Part shown: positions 7,736-16,202 of the stretch, in pieces | Layout: every line of letters starts with the position of its first letter | How positions within the stretch are numbered: position 1 is the stretch's first letter | Source: Curtobacterium citreum | GTDB lineage: Bacteria; Actinomycetota; Actinomycetes; Actinomycetales; Microbacteriaceae | Assembly: GCF_006715175.1 (NCBI RefSeq) | Contig: NZ_VFMQ01000001.1 | Coordinates: forward strand, 620,001-684,000 | DNA length: 64,000 nt | Direction: 5' to 3' | Notes under the pieces: generated by a model | Seen by the model: only the letters and a program-made list of their open reading frames with translations | Database searches by the model: none | Told to the model about the DNA's origin: nothing | Program-made: the position numbers and the translations under genes

Positions 7736-8794
7736 ATGGCGCGCAAGCAGCACGACCTGGACGACCTGCAGCACAAGCCCGCGCCGGACGACCCCCGGAA
7801 GCCGGACAGCCCGGCGGACCTCACGAAGCCGTCCTTCACCTACACGCTCAAGAAGACCCTCCGGGAGTTCTCGAGCGACCAGTGCACGGACCTCGCCGCG
7901 AGCCTGACCTACTACACGGTGCTCGCGCTCTTCCCGGGCCTGCTGGCCATCGTGTCGATCCTCGGCCTGGTGTCGAACCCGAAGGACACGATCGAGACCC
8001 TGCTCGACGTCGTGCGGAACGTCGGCGGCGGACAGGTCGCCGACCTGCTGCAGAGCCCGATCGAGGGGCTCGTCCGTTCGCCCGCGGCCCCGATCACGTT
8101 CATCGTCGGTGTGCTCGGCGCGCTCTGGTCGGCGTCCGGGTTCGTCGGGGCGTTCGGCCGCGCGATGAACCGGATCTACAACGTCCGCGAGGGCCGCCCG
8201 ATCTGGAAGCTCCGCCCGACCATGCTCGGCGTCACGGTCTTCACCGTCGTGCTGCTCGTCGTCGGCCTGCTCGTGCTCGTCTCCGGGCCGATCGCGCGCA
8301 CGTTCGGAGACGTCGTCGGCCTCGGTGACGCGGCCGCGCTCGTCGTCTCCATCGTGCAGTGGCCGATCCTGCTCGCGATCATGATCGTGATCGTCGCGGT
8401 CCTGTACTACTGGGCGCCGAACATCCGGCAGTCGAAGTTCAAGTGGGTCAGCGGCGGAGCCTTGCTCGCGATCACGATCTGGATCGTGGCGAGCGTCGGG
8501 TTCGGCTTCTACGTCGGCAACTTCTCGAACTACAACGCCACGTACGGATCCCTCGGAGGCGTGATCGTCTTCCTGCTGTGGATCTGGATCACGAACAACG
8601 CGCTGCTGTTCGGTGCGGAGTTCGACGCCGAGCTCGAGCGCGGCCGGCAGCTGCAGGCGGGCATCCGGGCGGAGGAGGACATCCAGCTCCCGGAGCGGGA
8701 CACCCGGCAGATCGAGAAGCAGGACGAGCAGCACGCGAAGGACGTGCTCGAGGGCATCCGGATCCGGGAGAGCGCGGGACGCACCAAGGACTGA
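7736..8794 (+). CDS. YihY/virulence factor BrkB family membrane protein
   Basis: 352-residue integral membrane protein of the UPF0761/BrkB family. The typical start of the domain is visible (DLAASLTYYTVLALFPGLLAIVS), followed by five or six membrane segments and the family-type end YNATYGSLGGVIVFLLWIWITNNALLFGAEFDAELER. The charged C-terminal tail (about 50 residues) should be cytoplasmic. The family was once called ribonuclease BN in error; its actual role is unsettled. It is co-transcribed with the DUF3618 gene, four bases upstream. Confidence 0.88.
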   Translation: MARKQHDLDDLQHKPAPDDPRKPDSPADLTKPSFTYTLKKTLREFSSDQCTDLAASLTYYTVLALFPGLLAIVSILGLVSNPKDTIETLLDVVRNVGGGQVADLLQSPIEGLVRSPAAPITFIVGVLGALWSASGFVGAFGRAMNRIYNVREGRPIWKLRPTMLGVTVFTVVLLVVGLLVLVSGPIARTFGDVVGLGDAAALVVSIVQWPILLAIMIVIVAVLYYWAPNIRQSKFKWVSGGALLAITIWIVASVGFGFYVGNFSNYNATYGSLGGVIVFLLWIWITNNALLFGAEFDAELERGRQLQAGIRAEEDIQLPERDTRQIEKQDEQHAKDVLEGIRIRESAGRTKD

Positions 8795-8810
8795 CCGCGT
8801 CCGGTCCACG

Positions 8811-8845
8811 GCCTGGAGGCACGGTGCGGGTCCGCCGCGCACCGT
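8811..8845. terminator. Degenerate GGAGGC-family hairpin
   Basis: Begins CTGGAGGCACGGTGCG and pairs ACGGTGCG (8821-8828) with CGCACCGT (8838-8845). It lies directly after the YihY gene and immediately upstream of the SDR promoter. Nearly the same degenerate sequence recurs at 26154-26190 around the LacI-gene start. Confidence 0.5.
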
Positions 8846-8848
8846 CCG

Positions 8849-8861
8849 TAGGGTGGTGGGC
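8849..8861 (+). promoter_or_regulatory. -10 box of a probably leaderless SDR gene
   Basis: TAGGGT (8849-8854) ends seven bases before the SDR ATG. No Shine-Dalgarno is present. This fits the leaderless arrangement seen at other genes in this window. Confidence 0.4.
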
Positions 8862-9560
8862 ATGACCGACACCGCACCTGCCGCCACCCGTCCCGTCGCC
8901 CTCGTCACGGGCGCGACCCGGGGGATCGGCCGCGCGATCGCGCTCGACCTCGGGCGGACGCACCGCGTCCTCGTCGGTGGACGCACGGCCGCCGCGGTCG
9001 ACGCCCTGGTCGCGGAGCTGCCGAGCGCGGCGCCGTTCGTCGGGGACCTCGGCGCCGGTGACCTACCCCCGCTGCCCGACCGGCTCGACGTGCTCGTGCA
9101 CTCCGCCGGGGTCGAGCAGGGCACCCGGATCGCGGACACCCCGCGCGACGTGTGGGAGTCCGTGTTCGCCACGAACGTCTTCGCGGTCGCCGAGCTGACG
9201 CGGGCGGCGCTCCCGGCACTCCGGGCGGCGCGGGGCATCGTCGTGCCGGTGAACAGCGGCTCCGGGTTCGTCGCCGGACCGGGCGGGGGCGTGTACGCGG
9301 CGTCGAAGTTCGCCCTGCGTGCGTTCGCCGACGCCCTGCGTGAAGAGGAACGGGCGAACGGCGTCCGGGTGTCGAGCGTGCACCCCGGTCGCACGGACTC
9401 CGACATGCAGCGGGCGCTGACCGAGAAGCTCGGCGAGGACTACGACACCGCGTACTACCTCGCCCCGGAGGACGTCGCCGCCGCGGTCCGCACCGTGGTC
9501 GACCTGCCGGAGCGCGGGACGATCGAGTCGCTCGCGATCCGGCCGACCCGGCGGCGCTGA
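8862..9560 (+). CDS. Short-chain dehydrogenase/reductase (SDR)
   Basis: Classical SDR of 232 residues: cofactor motif TGATRGIG (residues 17-24), structural HSAG (about 83), catalytic Ser in NSGSG and the YAASK active-site pair near residues 145-149. VGGRT after beta-2 suggests NADP(H), which is inference. The start is the ATG at 8862; the frame runs further upstream without coding character. It stands alone between two structured spacers, with the ABC-F gene converging on it. The substrate is unknown. Confidence 0.87.
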   Translation: MTDTAPAATRPVALVTGATRGIGRAIALDLGRTHRVLVGGRTAAAVDALVAELPSAAPFVGDLGAGDLPPLPDRLDVLVHSAGVEQGTRIADTPRDVWESVFATNVFAVAELTRAALPALRAARGIVVPVNSGSGFVAGPGGGVYAASKFALRAFADALREEERANGVRVSSVHPGRTDSDMQRALTEKLGEDYDTAYYLAPEDVAAAVRTVVDLPERGTIESLAIRPTRRR

Positions 9561-9621
9561 CCAGCCCGGGCAGGCCGCACCGGCCGCGGCCCCGGGGCGG
9601 TCGTCCCGCGCTCGCCGCGGC

Positions 9622-11223
9622 CTACCGCAGCTCGATCCTCGTCGTCAGGTCGAGCCGCTCCAGGAACGTCTCGTCGTGGCTCACCACCACGAGGGCGCCT
9701 CGGTAGGCCCGCAGGGCGTCCACGAGCTGGTCGACGCTCGTCAGGTCGAGGTCGTTCGTCGGCTCGTCGAGCACGAGCACCTGCGGTGGCGGGTCCGCCA
9801 GCACGAGGGCGGCGAGGGCCACCCGGAAGCGCTCCCCGCCGGACAGGGCCCCCGCCGGGCGGTCGACGGTGTCGCCGCGGACCAGGAACCGAGCCAGGCG
9901 GTTCCGGACCTCGGCGACCGGGACGTGCGGGGCGTCCCGCCGGACGTTGTCGAGCACCGACGCGGTGTCGTCGAGCGTGTCCTTCCGCTGCGGCAGGTAC
10001 GCCACCCGGTCGACGTGCGGGACGGCCGAGGTCTCCGGCAGCGGGTGCTCCCGCGCGTCCGGCACCCCGACGAGCTGGTCGAGGAGCGTGCTCTTGCCGA
10101 CCCCGTTGTCCCCGACCACGGCGACCCGCTCGGGCCCCTGCACGATCGTCTGCCGGCCCCGCACCGTCACGGTCGCGATGCGCCGCGACGCCGGGACGTC
10201 CGGGACGGGCAGGGTGACGTGCAGGGACTCGTCGTCGCGCAGGCGGGACTCGGCCTCGTGCTTCGCCGACAGGGCCGCGGCCTCGTCCTCGGCGTACCCG
10301 GTGCGGAGCTTCCCCGCGGTCTGCTCGCCGCGCTTCCGCATCTCGTTCGCGAAGATCTTCGGCATGCCCTCGGCGGCCTTCCGGCCCGAACGGGCGCGGC
10401 GGGCGATCTTCGTCTCGGCCTCGATGCGCTGTCGCTGTTCGGCGCGGTGCCGCTGCTCGGCGACCCGGACCTCGCGCTCGACCGCCGCCTGCTGCACGGC
10501 GACGTGCGCCTCGTACTGCGCGTACGTCCCGCCGTACACGGTCGCCGAGCCCTGCCGCAGCTCGACGGTCTCGTCGACGTGCTCCAGGAGCTCGCGGTCG
10601 TGGCTGACGACCACGAGGGTCCCGCGCCAGTCGTCGACCAGGTCGAGCAGCAGGCCGCGGGCACGGCGGTCGAGGTTGTTCGTCGGCTCGTCGAGGAACG
10701 CCACCGGCCGGCCGCGCAGTCGGATGCCGGCGACCGCGGCCAGCACGGCCTGCCCGCCGGACAGCGTCGCGACCGGCCGGTCCAGGACGGCGGCACCCGT
10801 CCGGATCCCGGCCAGACCGATCGCGCCCAGCCCGATCCCGTCGAGGGCGGCGGCGGCCCGCTCCTCGAGGTCCCAGTCGTCCCCGACGGCGTCGAAGTGC
10901 TCCGGGGCCGCGTCCCCGTCGAGGATCGCGCGGAGTGCCGCCAGCGCCGGGCGGATGCCGAGCAGGTCCGCGACCGTGTCCTCGGGGCGCGTGGCGAGCC
11001 GCTGCGGCAGCAGGTCCACGGGACCCGACGTGCGGACGGTGCCCGACGTGGGGTGGAGCTGCCCCGTGACGAGCCGGACCAGCGTGGACTTGCCGGCCCC
11101 GTTCCTCCCGACCAGGCTGGTGCGGCCGGACCCGAAGGCGGTGGACAGGTGGTCGAGCGCGACGGTGCCGTCGGGCCAGGTGAAGGTGACGTCGTGCAGG
11201 ACGACGGAGGGTGTTGCGGGCAT
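9622..11223 (-). CDS. ABC-F family ATPase (duplicated ATP-binding cassette)
   Basis: Soluble ATPase of 533 residues with two ABC domains and no membrane segments. First domain: Walker A GRNGAGKS, signature LSGGQAV, Walker B VAFLDEPTNNLD. Second domain: Walker A GDNGVGKS, signature LSGGERF, Walker B LVLDEPTNDLD. A basic linker rich in Arg/Glu lies between them. ABC-F proteins act on ribosomes, some giving antibiotic protection and others serving as translation factors; which applies here cannot be read. The start ATG at 11223 has GGGAGG eight bases upstream; the open frame beyond it lacks family homology. Confidence 0.88.
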   Translation of the reverse strand: MPATPSVVLHDVTFTWPDGTVALDHLSTAFGSGRTSLVGRNGAGKSTLVRLVTGQLHPTSGTVRTSGPVDLLPQRLATRPEDTVADLLGIRPALAALRAILDGDAAPEHFDAVGDDWDLEERAAAALDGIGLGAIGLAGIRTGAAVLDRPVATLSGGQAVLAAVAGIRLRGRPVAFLDEPTNNLDRRARGLLLDLVDDWRGTLVVVSHDRELLEHVDETVELRQGSATVYGGTYAQYEAHVAVQQAAVEREVRVAEQRHRAEQRQRIEAETKIARRARSGRKAAEGMPKIFANEMRKRGEQTAGKLRTGYAEDEAAALSAKHEAESRLRDDESLHVTLPVPDVPASRRIATVTVRGRQTIVQGPERVAVVGDNGVGKSTLLDQLVGVPDAREHPLPETSAVPHVDRVAYLPQRKDTLDDTASVLDNVRRDAPHVPVAEVRNRLARFLVRGDTVDRPAGALSGGERFRVALAALVLADPPPQVLVLDEPTNDLDLTSVDQLVDALRAYRGALVVVSHDETFLERLDLTTRIELR

Positions 11224-11524
11224 GGGGGTGCCTCCCGGATCGTGAGCTGGGCGCACGACACCGGACCCGCGGCGACCCGGAGGGGCCGACGGCGCGGACA
11301 CGCCCGACGGGGCGCGACGATCACGGTGTCAGCGCGAGGACTGCGCGGTACCGGTGATCGACTGCAAGGCGGCTCTTCCGTCGGGGACCCCCGTGTCCGC
11401 CACCCGTGCCGCCGGTCGGTCTCCCGCCCCGGCAGCCCCGCGGTGACGACGAGGTGTCACCCACCGTACGGCTGGACCCGGCCCCAGGCAAGAGATGACA
11501 GGCAAGAGGTGACAGGCTGGACGC
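11224..11524. other. Divergent spacer between ABC-F and DUF3151 genes
   Basis: About 300 bp without a convincing gene. It holds the GGGAGG ribosome-binding site of the ABC-F gene and, just before the DUF3151 start, a 14-base tandem imperfect repeat (GGCAAGAGATGACA then GGCAAGAGGTGACA, within 11486-11515). I see no clear leader peptide or attenuator for the ABC-F gene. Confidence 0.4.
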
Positions 11525-11950
11525 ATGCCGGAGAACCTGCTGCCGAACCCGACCGCGAACCCCGCGACCCTGCTGCCCGAGGAGCCGGAGGTGACCGCCG
11601 CGCTCGCCGCCGACGCTCCCGTGTCGAGCGTCGTCGTGTCGCACCCGTCCTCGAGCCTGGCGTGGGCGCTCCTCGCCGACGAGGCCTGGGAGCGCGGCGC
11701 GACCCTGGAGTCCTACGCCTACGCCCGCGTCGGGTACCACCGCGGCCTCGACGCCCTGCGGAAGGCGGGCTGGCGTGGCGCCGGACCCGTGCCGTGGTCG
11801 CACGAGCCGAACCGCGGGGTGCTCCGGGCGCTGTTCGCCCTGCGGCGCGCGGCCGAGGCGATCGAGGAGCCCGGCGAGCCCGAGCGGCTGACGGACTTCC
11901 TCGACCAGAGCGACCCGGAGGCGCTCCGCGCGCTCACCGCGGGCCAGTAG
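11525..11950 (+). CDS. DUF3151 family protein
   Basis: 141-residue soluble protein of the actinobacterial DUF3151 family, recognised from LLPEEPEVTAAL near the N terminus, HPSSSLAWALLADEAWERGATLESYAYARVGYHRGLDALRKAGWRG and PVPWSHEPNRGVLRALFAL. The function is not established. It is transcribed alone; a very long hairpin follows and the lac operon converges on it. ATG at 11525. Confidence 0.82.
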   Translation: MPENLLPNPTANPATLLPEEPEVTAALAADAPVSSVVVSHPSSSLAWALLADEAWERGATLESYAYARVGYHRGLDALRKAGWRGAGPVPWSHEPNRGVLRALFALRRAAEAIEEPGEPERLTDFLDQSDPEALRALTAGQ

Positions 11951-12003
11951 CGCCGGGCTTCGCGCCGGGACGCTGCGCGCCGCTGGAGGCCCGCGTCGCG
12001 TCC

Positions 12004-12065
12004 CGCACAACGGAAAGCACTCCGCACCACGCAATCGCGTGGCACGGAGTGCTTTCCCTTGTGCG
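12004..12065. terminator. Very long bidirectional terminator hairpin
   Basis: Two roughly 30-base arms with a few mismatches (starting CGCACAACGGAAAGCACTCC) meet around an AAT-type loop at about 12033-12035. It lies between two convergent units, DUF3151 (+) and lacZ (-), and can serve both. Confidence 0.75.
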
Positions 12066-12068
12066 CAG

Positions 12069-12104
12069 GTGCACCGCACCACGCAGGTGCACCGCACCAC
12101 GCAG
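12069..12104. repeat. 18-bp tandem duplication
   Basis: Two exact 18-base copies of GTGCACCGCACCACGCAG (12069-12086 and 12087-12104) stand right after the long hairpin and 25 bp before the lacZ stop. The copy sequence resembles the loop-proximal part of the hairpin arm, so it may have arisen by slippage. Confidence 0.8.
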
Positions 12105-12129
12105 GTGCCGCCATCGGCGGCCCGGCGCC

Positions 12130-15100
12130 CTACCCGAGCACCACGCTCCACGAGAACGCCTGCGGCCACAGCTGGTGCTCCGGCAGCACGTCGAGCCCGC
12201 ACGCCCGCGACCCCAGCCCGTGCTGCGCCGCGTCGAGGTACAGGTACGTGTGGTCCGGCGTCGGCAGCTCGTACGGGTGCATCGCCTTCCCGATCTGCTG
12301 CGCGGTCCACGGCGACAGCGTGAAGCCCGCCCGGTGCGCCCCCACCGTCGTCACCGTGAACGGACCCACCGACAGTGCACGCAGCTCCGGCCGGTGCCCC
12401 GTCTCCTGCGGCATCGAGTACTCGACACCGAGCGAGCGCACCGGAGCGCTGAACCGTCCGACGCGTGCTGCGTGCGACGAGTCCGCGTAGGACTCCAGCG
12501 GCCCCGTCCCGAACCAGTCGGCGGACCCGTCGAGCAGTCCGGCGGGCAGGTCGAACCGGACGCCGATCCGGGGCCACGTGACGTCCCAGGCGCCGAAGGG
12601 CACCGCGTCCGTCTGCAGCAGCAGTCCCGCGTCGGTCAGGGTCCAGCGGTGTGTCACGTCGACGCCCCATCCGCTGTTCGCCGCCGCCACGCGCACGCGC
12701 TGCTCCAGCCCGCGGTCGGTCCGGGTCACCGCGACGAGCCGGTGCGTCAGCCGGTCGAGCCCGCGGTCCCGCCAGCGCTCTGCCGAAGCCGGGGCGTCCG
12801 GGTCACCGACGCCCGCGGTGAGCACCGGGTCGGCCGTCTCGTACCCGCCCTGCGACGACAGGCTGTCGTTGTCGGTCGGTGCGCGCCACAGCTCCAGGCG
12901 CGGCCCCGCCACCTCGTGCCCCTTCCAGGACACCAGGTCGCCTCGGGCGCTGAACGTCCCCTCGCCGAGACGGTCGCCCTCCCACCCCGTCCTGGAGGCC
13001 CGTGGCACGTCCGCCGGTCGGCTCGCGACGAGCCGCTGGGCGCGTGCCACGACGTGGCCGGTGTCCGCCCACGCGGTCGGGCCCGCCAGCTCTGCGGTGA
13101 CGTCGAACCACAGCTCCTCGCCCGCGGCCGGTGCGGCCGTCGCGGCGGCGAGCACCTCGTCCGGCACCGGCACCGTGGCGGACTCCCGCGCGGCGACGAC
13201 GCCGGGGGCGAAGCGTCCGGAGGCCTCGACGACACCGTTCCGGCTCAGCGTCCAGCAGAACCGCAGTCCCGCGGTCGAGGCCGAGTGGTACCGGTTCTCG
13301 ACCAGCACGGTCCGCTCGCCGAGCGAGAACCGGATCGGGGCGACCACGGCGGCGAACTCCGCCAGTCCCGGGGTGGGGCTGTCGTCGGGCAGCACGAGAC
13401 CGTCCATCACGAAGTTGCCGTCGTGCACGACCTCGCCGAAGTCGCCGCCGTACGCGTAGTAGTCCGTGCCGTCGGCGGTCCGGGCGAGCAGCCCGTGGTC
13501 CCGCCACTCCCACACGAAGCCGCCGTGCAGCCGGGGGAAGCGGTCGACCAGGGCCTCGTACTCGGCGATCTGCCCGGGGCCGTTCCCCATCGCGTGTACG
13601 TACTCGCAGTGCAGGAACGGCTTCGAGCGCTGCCGTGCCGCCTCGGCCGGACCGCACTCCATGAGCGGCGTCGGGGTCCCTCCGCCGATCGACTCGGTCT
13701 CCTGCAGCGTCGGGTACATCCGCGAGTAGACGTCGGTGTACTCACCCGTGTAGTCGCCCTCGTAGTGCACGGGCCGCTCGTCGTCGCGGTCGTGCACCCA
13801 CTGCGACATCGCGGCGAGGTTCCGTCCGGTGCCGGACTCGTTGCCGAGGGACCACATCACGATCGACGCGTGGTTCTTGTCGCGTTCGACCGTGCGGGCG
13901 ATGCGGTCCAGGAACGCGTCGCGCCAGGCCGGGTCGTCCGAGGGGTTCCCGACCCAGTCGGTGAACAGGAAGCCGTGCGTCTCGAGGTCGCACTCCAACA
14001 CGACCCAGAACCCGAGCTCGTCGGCCAGGTCGAGCACGCGGGGGTGCGGCGGGTAGTGCGAGGTGCGGATCGCGTTGACGTTGTTCCGCTTCATCAGCGC
14101 CATGTCGGCGCGGGCGTGCTCCTCGTCGAAGACCCGCCCGTGCACCGGGTGGGTCTCGTGCCGGTTCACACCGTGGAAGACCACGCGCTCGCCGTTCACC
14201 AGGAACCGGTCGCCGACGATCTGCACGGTGCGGAAGCCCAGCCGGAGCGCGACCGTCTCACCGCCCGCACGTTCGCCGGCGGCCGTCCCGGTGGACACCG
14301 TCGCGTCGTACAGCCGGGGGAGCTCGGCGCTCCACGGCTCGACGCCCTCGACCGTGATCGGTGCGACGTCCTCCGGGGTGTCCCAGGTGACGTCCACGTC
14401 GAGCGACGGCACCGTGAACCGGACGGGGAACGCGGCGTCGAGCGTCGGGAACGTGATGGTCCCCGTCCCGGTCGACGGGCGTCCCGAGGCGGCGGTGCCC
14501 GCGGTCGCGGCGTCGCCGAGCGTGGCGGTCCAGCCGGCTCGGACGAACACGTCGTCGACGGGCGCGGTCGGGCGGGCGAGCAGCGTGACGGAACGGAAGA
14601 TCCCGGGCAGCCACCACTGGTCCTGGTCCTCGAGGTACGAGCCGGCGCTCCACTGGTGCACGCGGACGAGCAGCTCGTTGTCACCCGCGCGGAGCAGCGG
14701 GGTCACGTCGAACTCGGTCGCCAGCCGCGACCCGGTCGACCATCCGACGAGTTCGCCGTTCAGCCACACCCGGAAGTGCGACTCGACGCCGTCGAACCGG
14801 AGCAGCACGCGGGCCGCCGCGTCGAACGACGACGGCAGCGAGAACGTGCGTCGGTGGTCGCCGGTGGGGTTCTCCTCCGGCGGGTGCGGCGGGTCGATCG
14901 GGAACGGGTACTGCAGGTTCGTGTAGCTCGGCGCACCGTGCCCGTGCAGGACCCAGTGCGACGGGACGGGCAGGCTGCCCCACCCGTCCTCCACCCCCGG
15001 GAGCGGGACGTCCGCGACCGGCGACCACCGGAAGTCCCAGTCCCCGTCGAGCGACAGGGAGGGGGCGTCGGTGTGCAACCAGGCCCGCGGCGCGAGCCGG

Positions 15101-15201
15101 GTGTCCGAGCCCGGTGCCGTCGAGGCGAGCGCGTCGAGTGCGTCGAGCGCATCGGGCGTGGTGCTGGTGGTGATGGAGGACGAGTGAACAGCGTTGGTCA
15201 A
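12130..15201 (-). CDS. lacZ: Beta-galactosidase, GH2 (LacZ type)
   Basis: Cytosolic hydrolase of lactose and other beta-galactosides, 1023 residues, the same length as E. coli LacZ. GH2 order is visible: sugar-binding jelly roll (WLNGELVGWSTGSR, EDQDQWWLPGIFRSV), Ig-like domain, TIM barrel with acid/base Glu455 in LGNESGTG and nucleophile Glu533 in FLHCEYVHAMGNGPG, and the C-terminal beta-galactosidase small-chain domain. The start is taken as TTG at 15201, which overlaps the permease stop (TTGA); no ATG or GTG lies in frame between there and the first conserved residues. Last gene of the lac-type operon. Confidence 0.94.
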   Translation of the reverse strand: MTNAVHSSSITTSTTPDALDALDALASTAPGSDTRLAPRAWLHTDAPSLSLDGDWDFRWSPVADVPLPGVEDGWGSLPVPSHWVLHGHGAPSYTNLQYPFPIDPPHPPEENPTGDHRRTFSLPSSFDAAARVLLRFDGVESHFRVWLNGELVGWSTGSRLATEFDVTPLLRAGDNELLVRVHQWSAGSYLEDQDQWWLPGIFRSVTLLARPTAPVDDVFVRAGWTATLGDAATAGTAASGRPSTGTGTITFPTLDAAFPVRFTVPSLDVDVTWDTPEDVAPITVEGVEPWSAELPRLYDATVSTGTAAGERAGGETVALRLGFRTVQIVGDRFLVNGERVVFHGVNRHETHPVHGRVFDEEHARADMALMKRNNVNAIRTSHYPPHPRVLDLADELGFWVVLECDLETHGFLFTDWVGNPSDDPAWRDAFLDRIARTVERDKNHASIVMWSLGNESGTGRNLAAMSQWVHDRDDERPVHYEGDYTGEYTDVYSRMYPTLQETESIGGGTPTPLMECGPAEAARQRSKPFLHCEYVHAMGNGPGQIAEYEALVDRFPRLHGGFVWEWRDHGLLARTADGTDYYAYGGDFGEVVHDGNFVMDGLVLPDDSPTPGLAEFAAVVAPIRFSLGERTVLVENRYHSASTAGLRFCWTLSRNGVVEASGRFAPGVVAARESATVPVPDEVLAAATAAPAAGEELWFDVTAELAGPTAWADTGHVVARAQRLVASRPADVPRASRTGWEGDRLGEGTFSARGDLVSWKGHEVAGPRLELWRAPTDNDSLSSQGGYETADPVLTAGVGDPDAPASAERWRDRGLDRLTHRLVAVTRTDRGLEQRVRVAAANSGWGVDVTHRWTLTDAGLLLQTDAVPFGAWDVTWPRIGVRFDLPAGLLDGSADWFGTGPLESYADSSHAARVGRFSAPVRSLGVEYSMPQETGHRPELRALSVGPFTVTTVGAHRAGFTLSPWTAQQIGKAMHPYELPTPDHTYLYLDAAQHGLGSRACGLDVLPEHQLWPQAFSWSVVLG

Positions 15202-16202
15202 CCCTTGACCGATCCTTCCGTGAGGCCCCCGCGCCAGAAGCGCTGCAGGACGATGATCGCGATCACGAGCGGGATGACCGAGACGAGCACCCCGCCGGTG
15301 GTGAGCTGGTAGAACTCTGGCAGACGATCGACCTGCGCACGCCAGTTGTTGAGCCCGAGCGTGATCGGGTACAGCTTCTGGTCCGCCAGCATGATGAGCG
15401 GCAGGAAGAAGTTGTTCCAGATGCCGACGACCTGGAACAGGAACACCGTCACGAGCGCCGGCGTCATCTGGCGCAGCACGATCGTGTGGAAGATCCGCAG
15501 CTCCCCGGCCCCGTCGATGCGCGCCTGCTCGAGGAGCGCCGTGTCCACCGACGCCGCCGCGTACACCCGGCACAGGAACAGGCCGAACGGCGAGACGAGG
15601 CTCGGGATGAGCACGCTCCAGTACGTGTCGGTCAGGCCCATCGTCGAGAACAGCAGGAACAGCGGCAGCGCGGTCGCGGTGCCCGGGACGAGCACGCCGC
15701 CGAGGATCGTGCCGAACACGAGCTGTCGGCCGCGGAACTCGTACTTCGCGAGCGCGTACCCACCCGCGGCCGCGAAGTACGTCGCGAGGACCGCACCCAC
15801 GCCCGAGTACAGGACGCTGTTCGCGATCCAGCGGACGAAGATCCCGCCGTCGTACGAGAACACCTGCTGGATGTTGCTGAACAGGGCGAACTCGCCGCCG
15901 AACCAGAACCCGTTCGTCGCGAACAGCGCGCCCGTCGTCTTGGTCGCCGCGATGACGACCCAGTACAGCGGCACCAGGAAGTAGACCGCGACGACGACGA
16001 GGATCCCCGTCACGACGATCTGCGACTTCCCGGTCCGGTCCAGCTTGCGACGCTGGTGCGCCGTGATCGACGTGGTGTCGACCGGCTCGGCGGCTCGGTC
16101 GGTCACGGGCGCGCTGGAGCTCAGGGCGACGCGCCAGCGGCGCCGCGACGCCAGCGCCGCAGGAGCCTGCGACTGCGGTCCGTCAATGCGTTCACTGGTC
16201 AT
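15198..16202 (-). CDS. Carbohydrate ABC transporter permease (MalG type)
   Basis: Inner-membrane permease of 334 residues with about six membrane segments after a long, polar N terminus (about 70 residues). The MalG-type EAA loop is present (LLEQARIDGAGELRIFHTIVLRQMTPAL). The ATG at 16202 overlaps the partner permease stop (ATGA), and the stop overlaps the lacZ TTG. Together with the two upstream genes it forms a CUT1-type importer; lactose or galactosides as substrate is inferred from lacZ in the same operon. The ATPase is not in the operon; actinobacteria often share one MsiK-type ATPase. Confidence 0.92.
   Translation of the reverse strand: MTSERIDGPQSQAPAALASRRRWRVALSSSAPVTDRAAEPVDTTSITAHQRRKLDRTGKSQIVVTGILVVVAVYFLVPLYWVVIAATKTTGALFATNGFWFGGEFALFSNIQQVFSYDGGIFVRWIANSVLYSGVGAVLATYFAAAGGYALAKYEFRGRQLVFGTILGGVLVPGTATALPLFLLFSTMGLTDTYWSVLIPSLVSPFGLFLCRVYAAASVDTALLEQARIDGAGELRIFHTIVLRQMTPALVTVFLFQVVGIWNNFFLPLIMLADQKLYPITLGLNNWRAQVDRLPEFYQLTTGGVLVSVIPLVIAIIVLQRFWRGGLTEGSVKG

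Noticed and set aside
9676..15312. 1878-residue plus-strand open frame across the ABC-F and lacZ genes
   Set aside because: Arg/Gly/His-rich low-complexity translation with no motifs; it is antisense to two well-supported minus-strand genes and exists only because of the GC-rich codon pattern.
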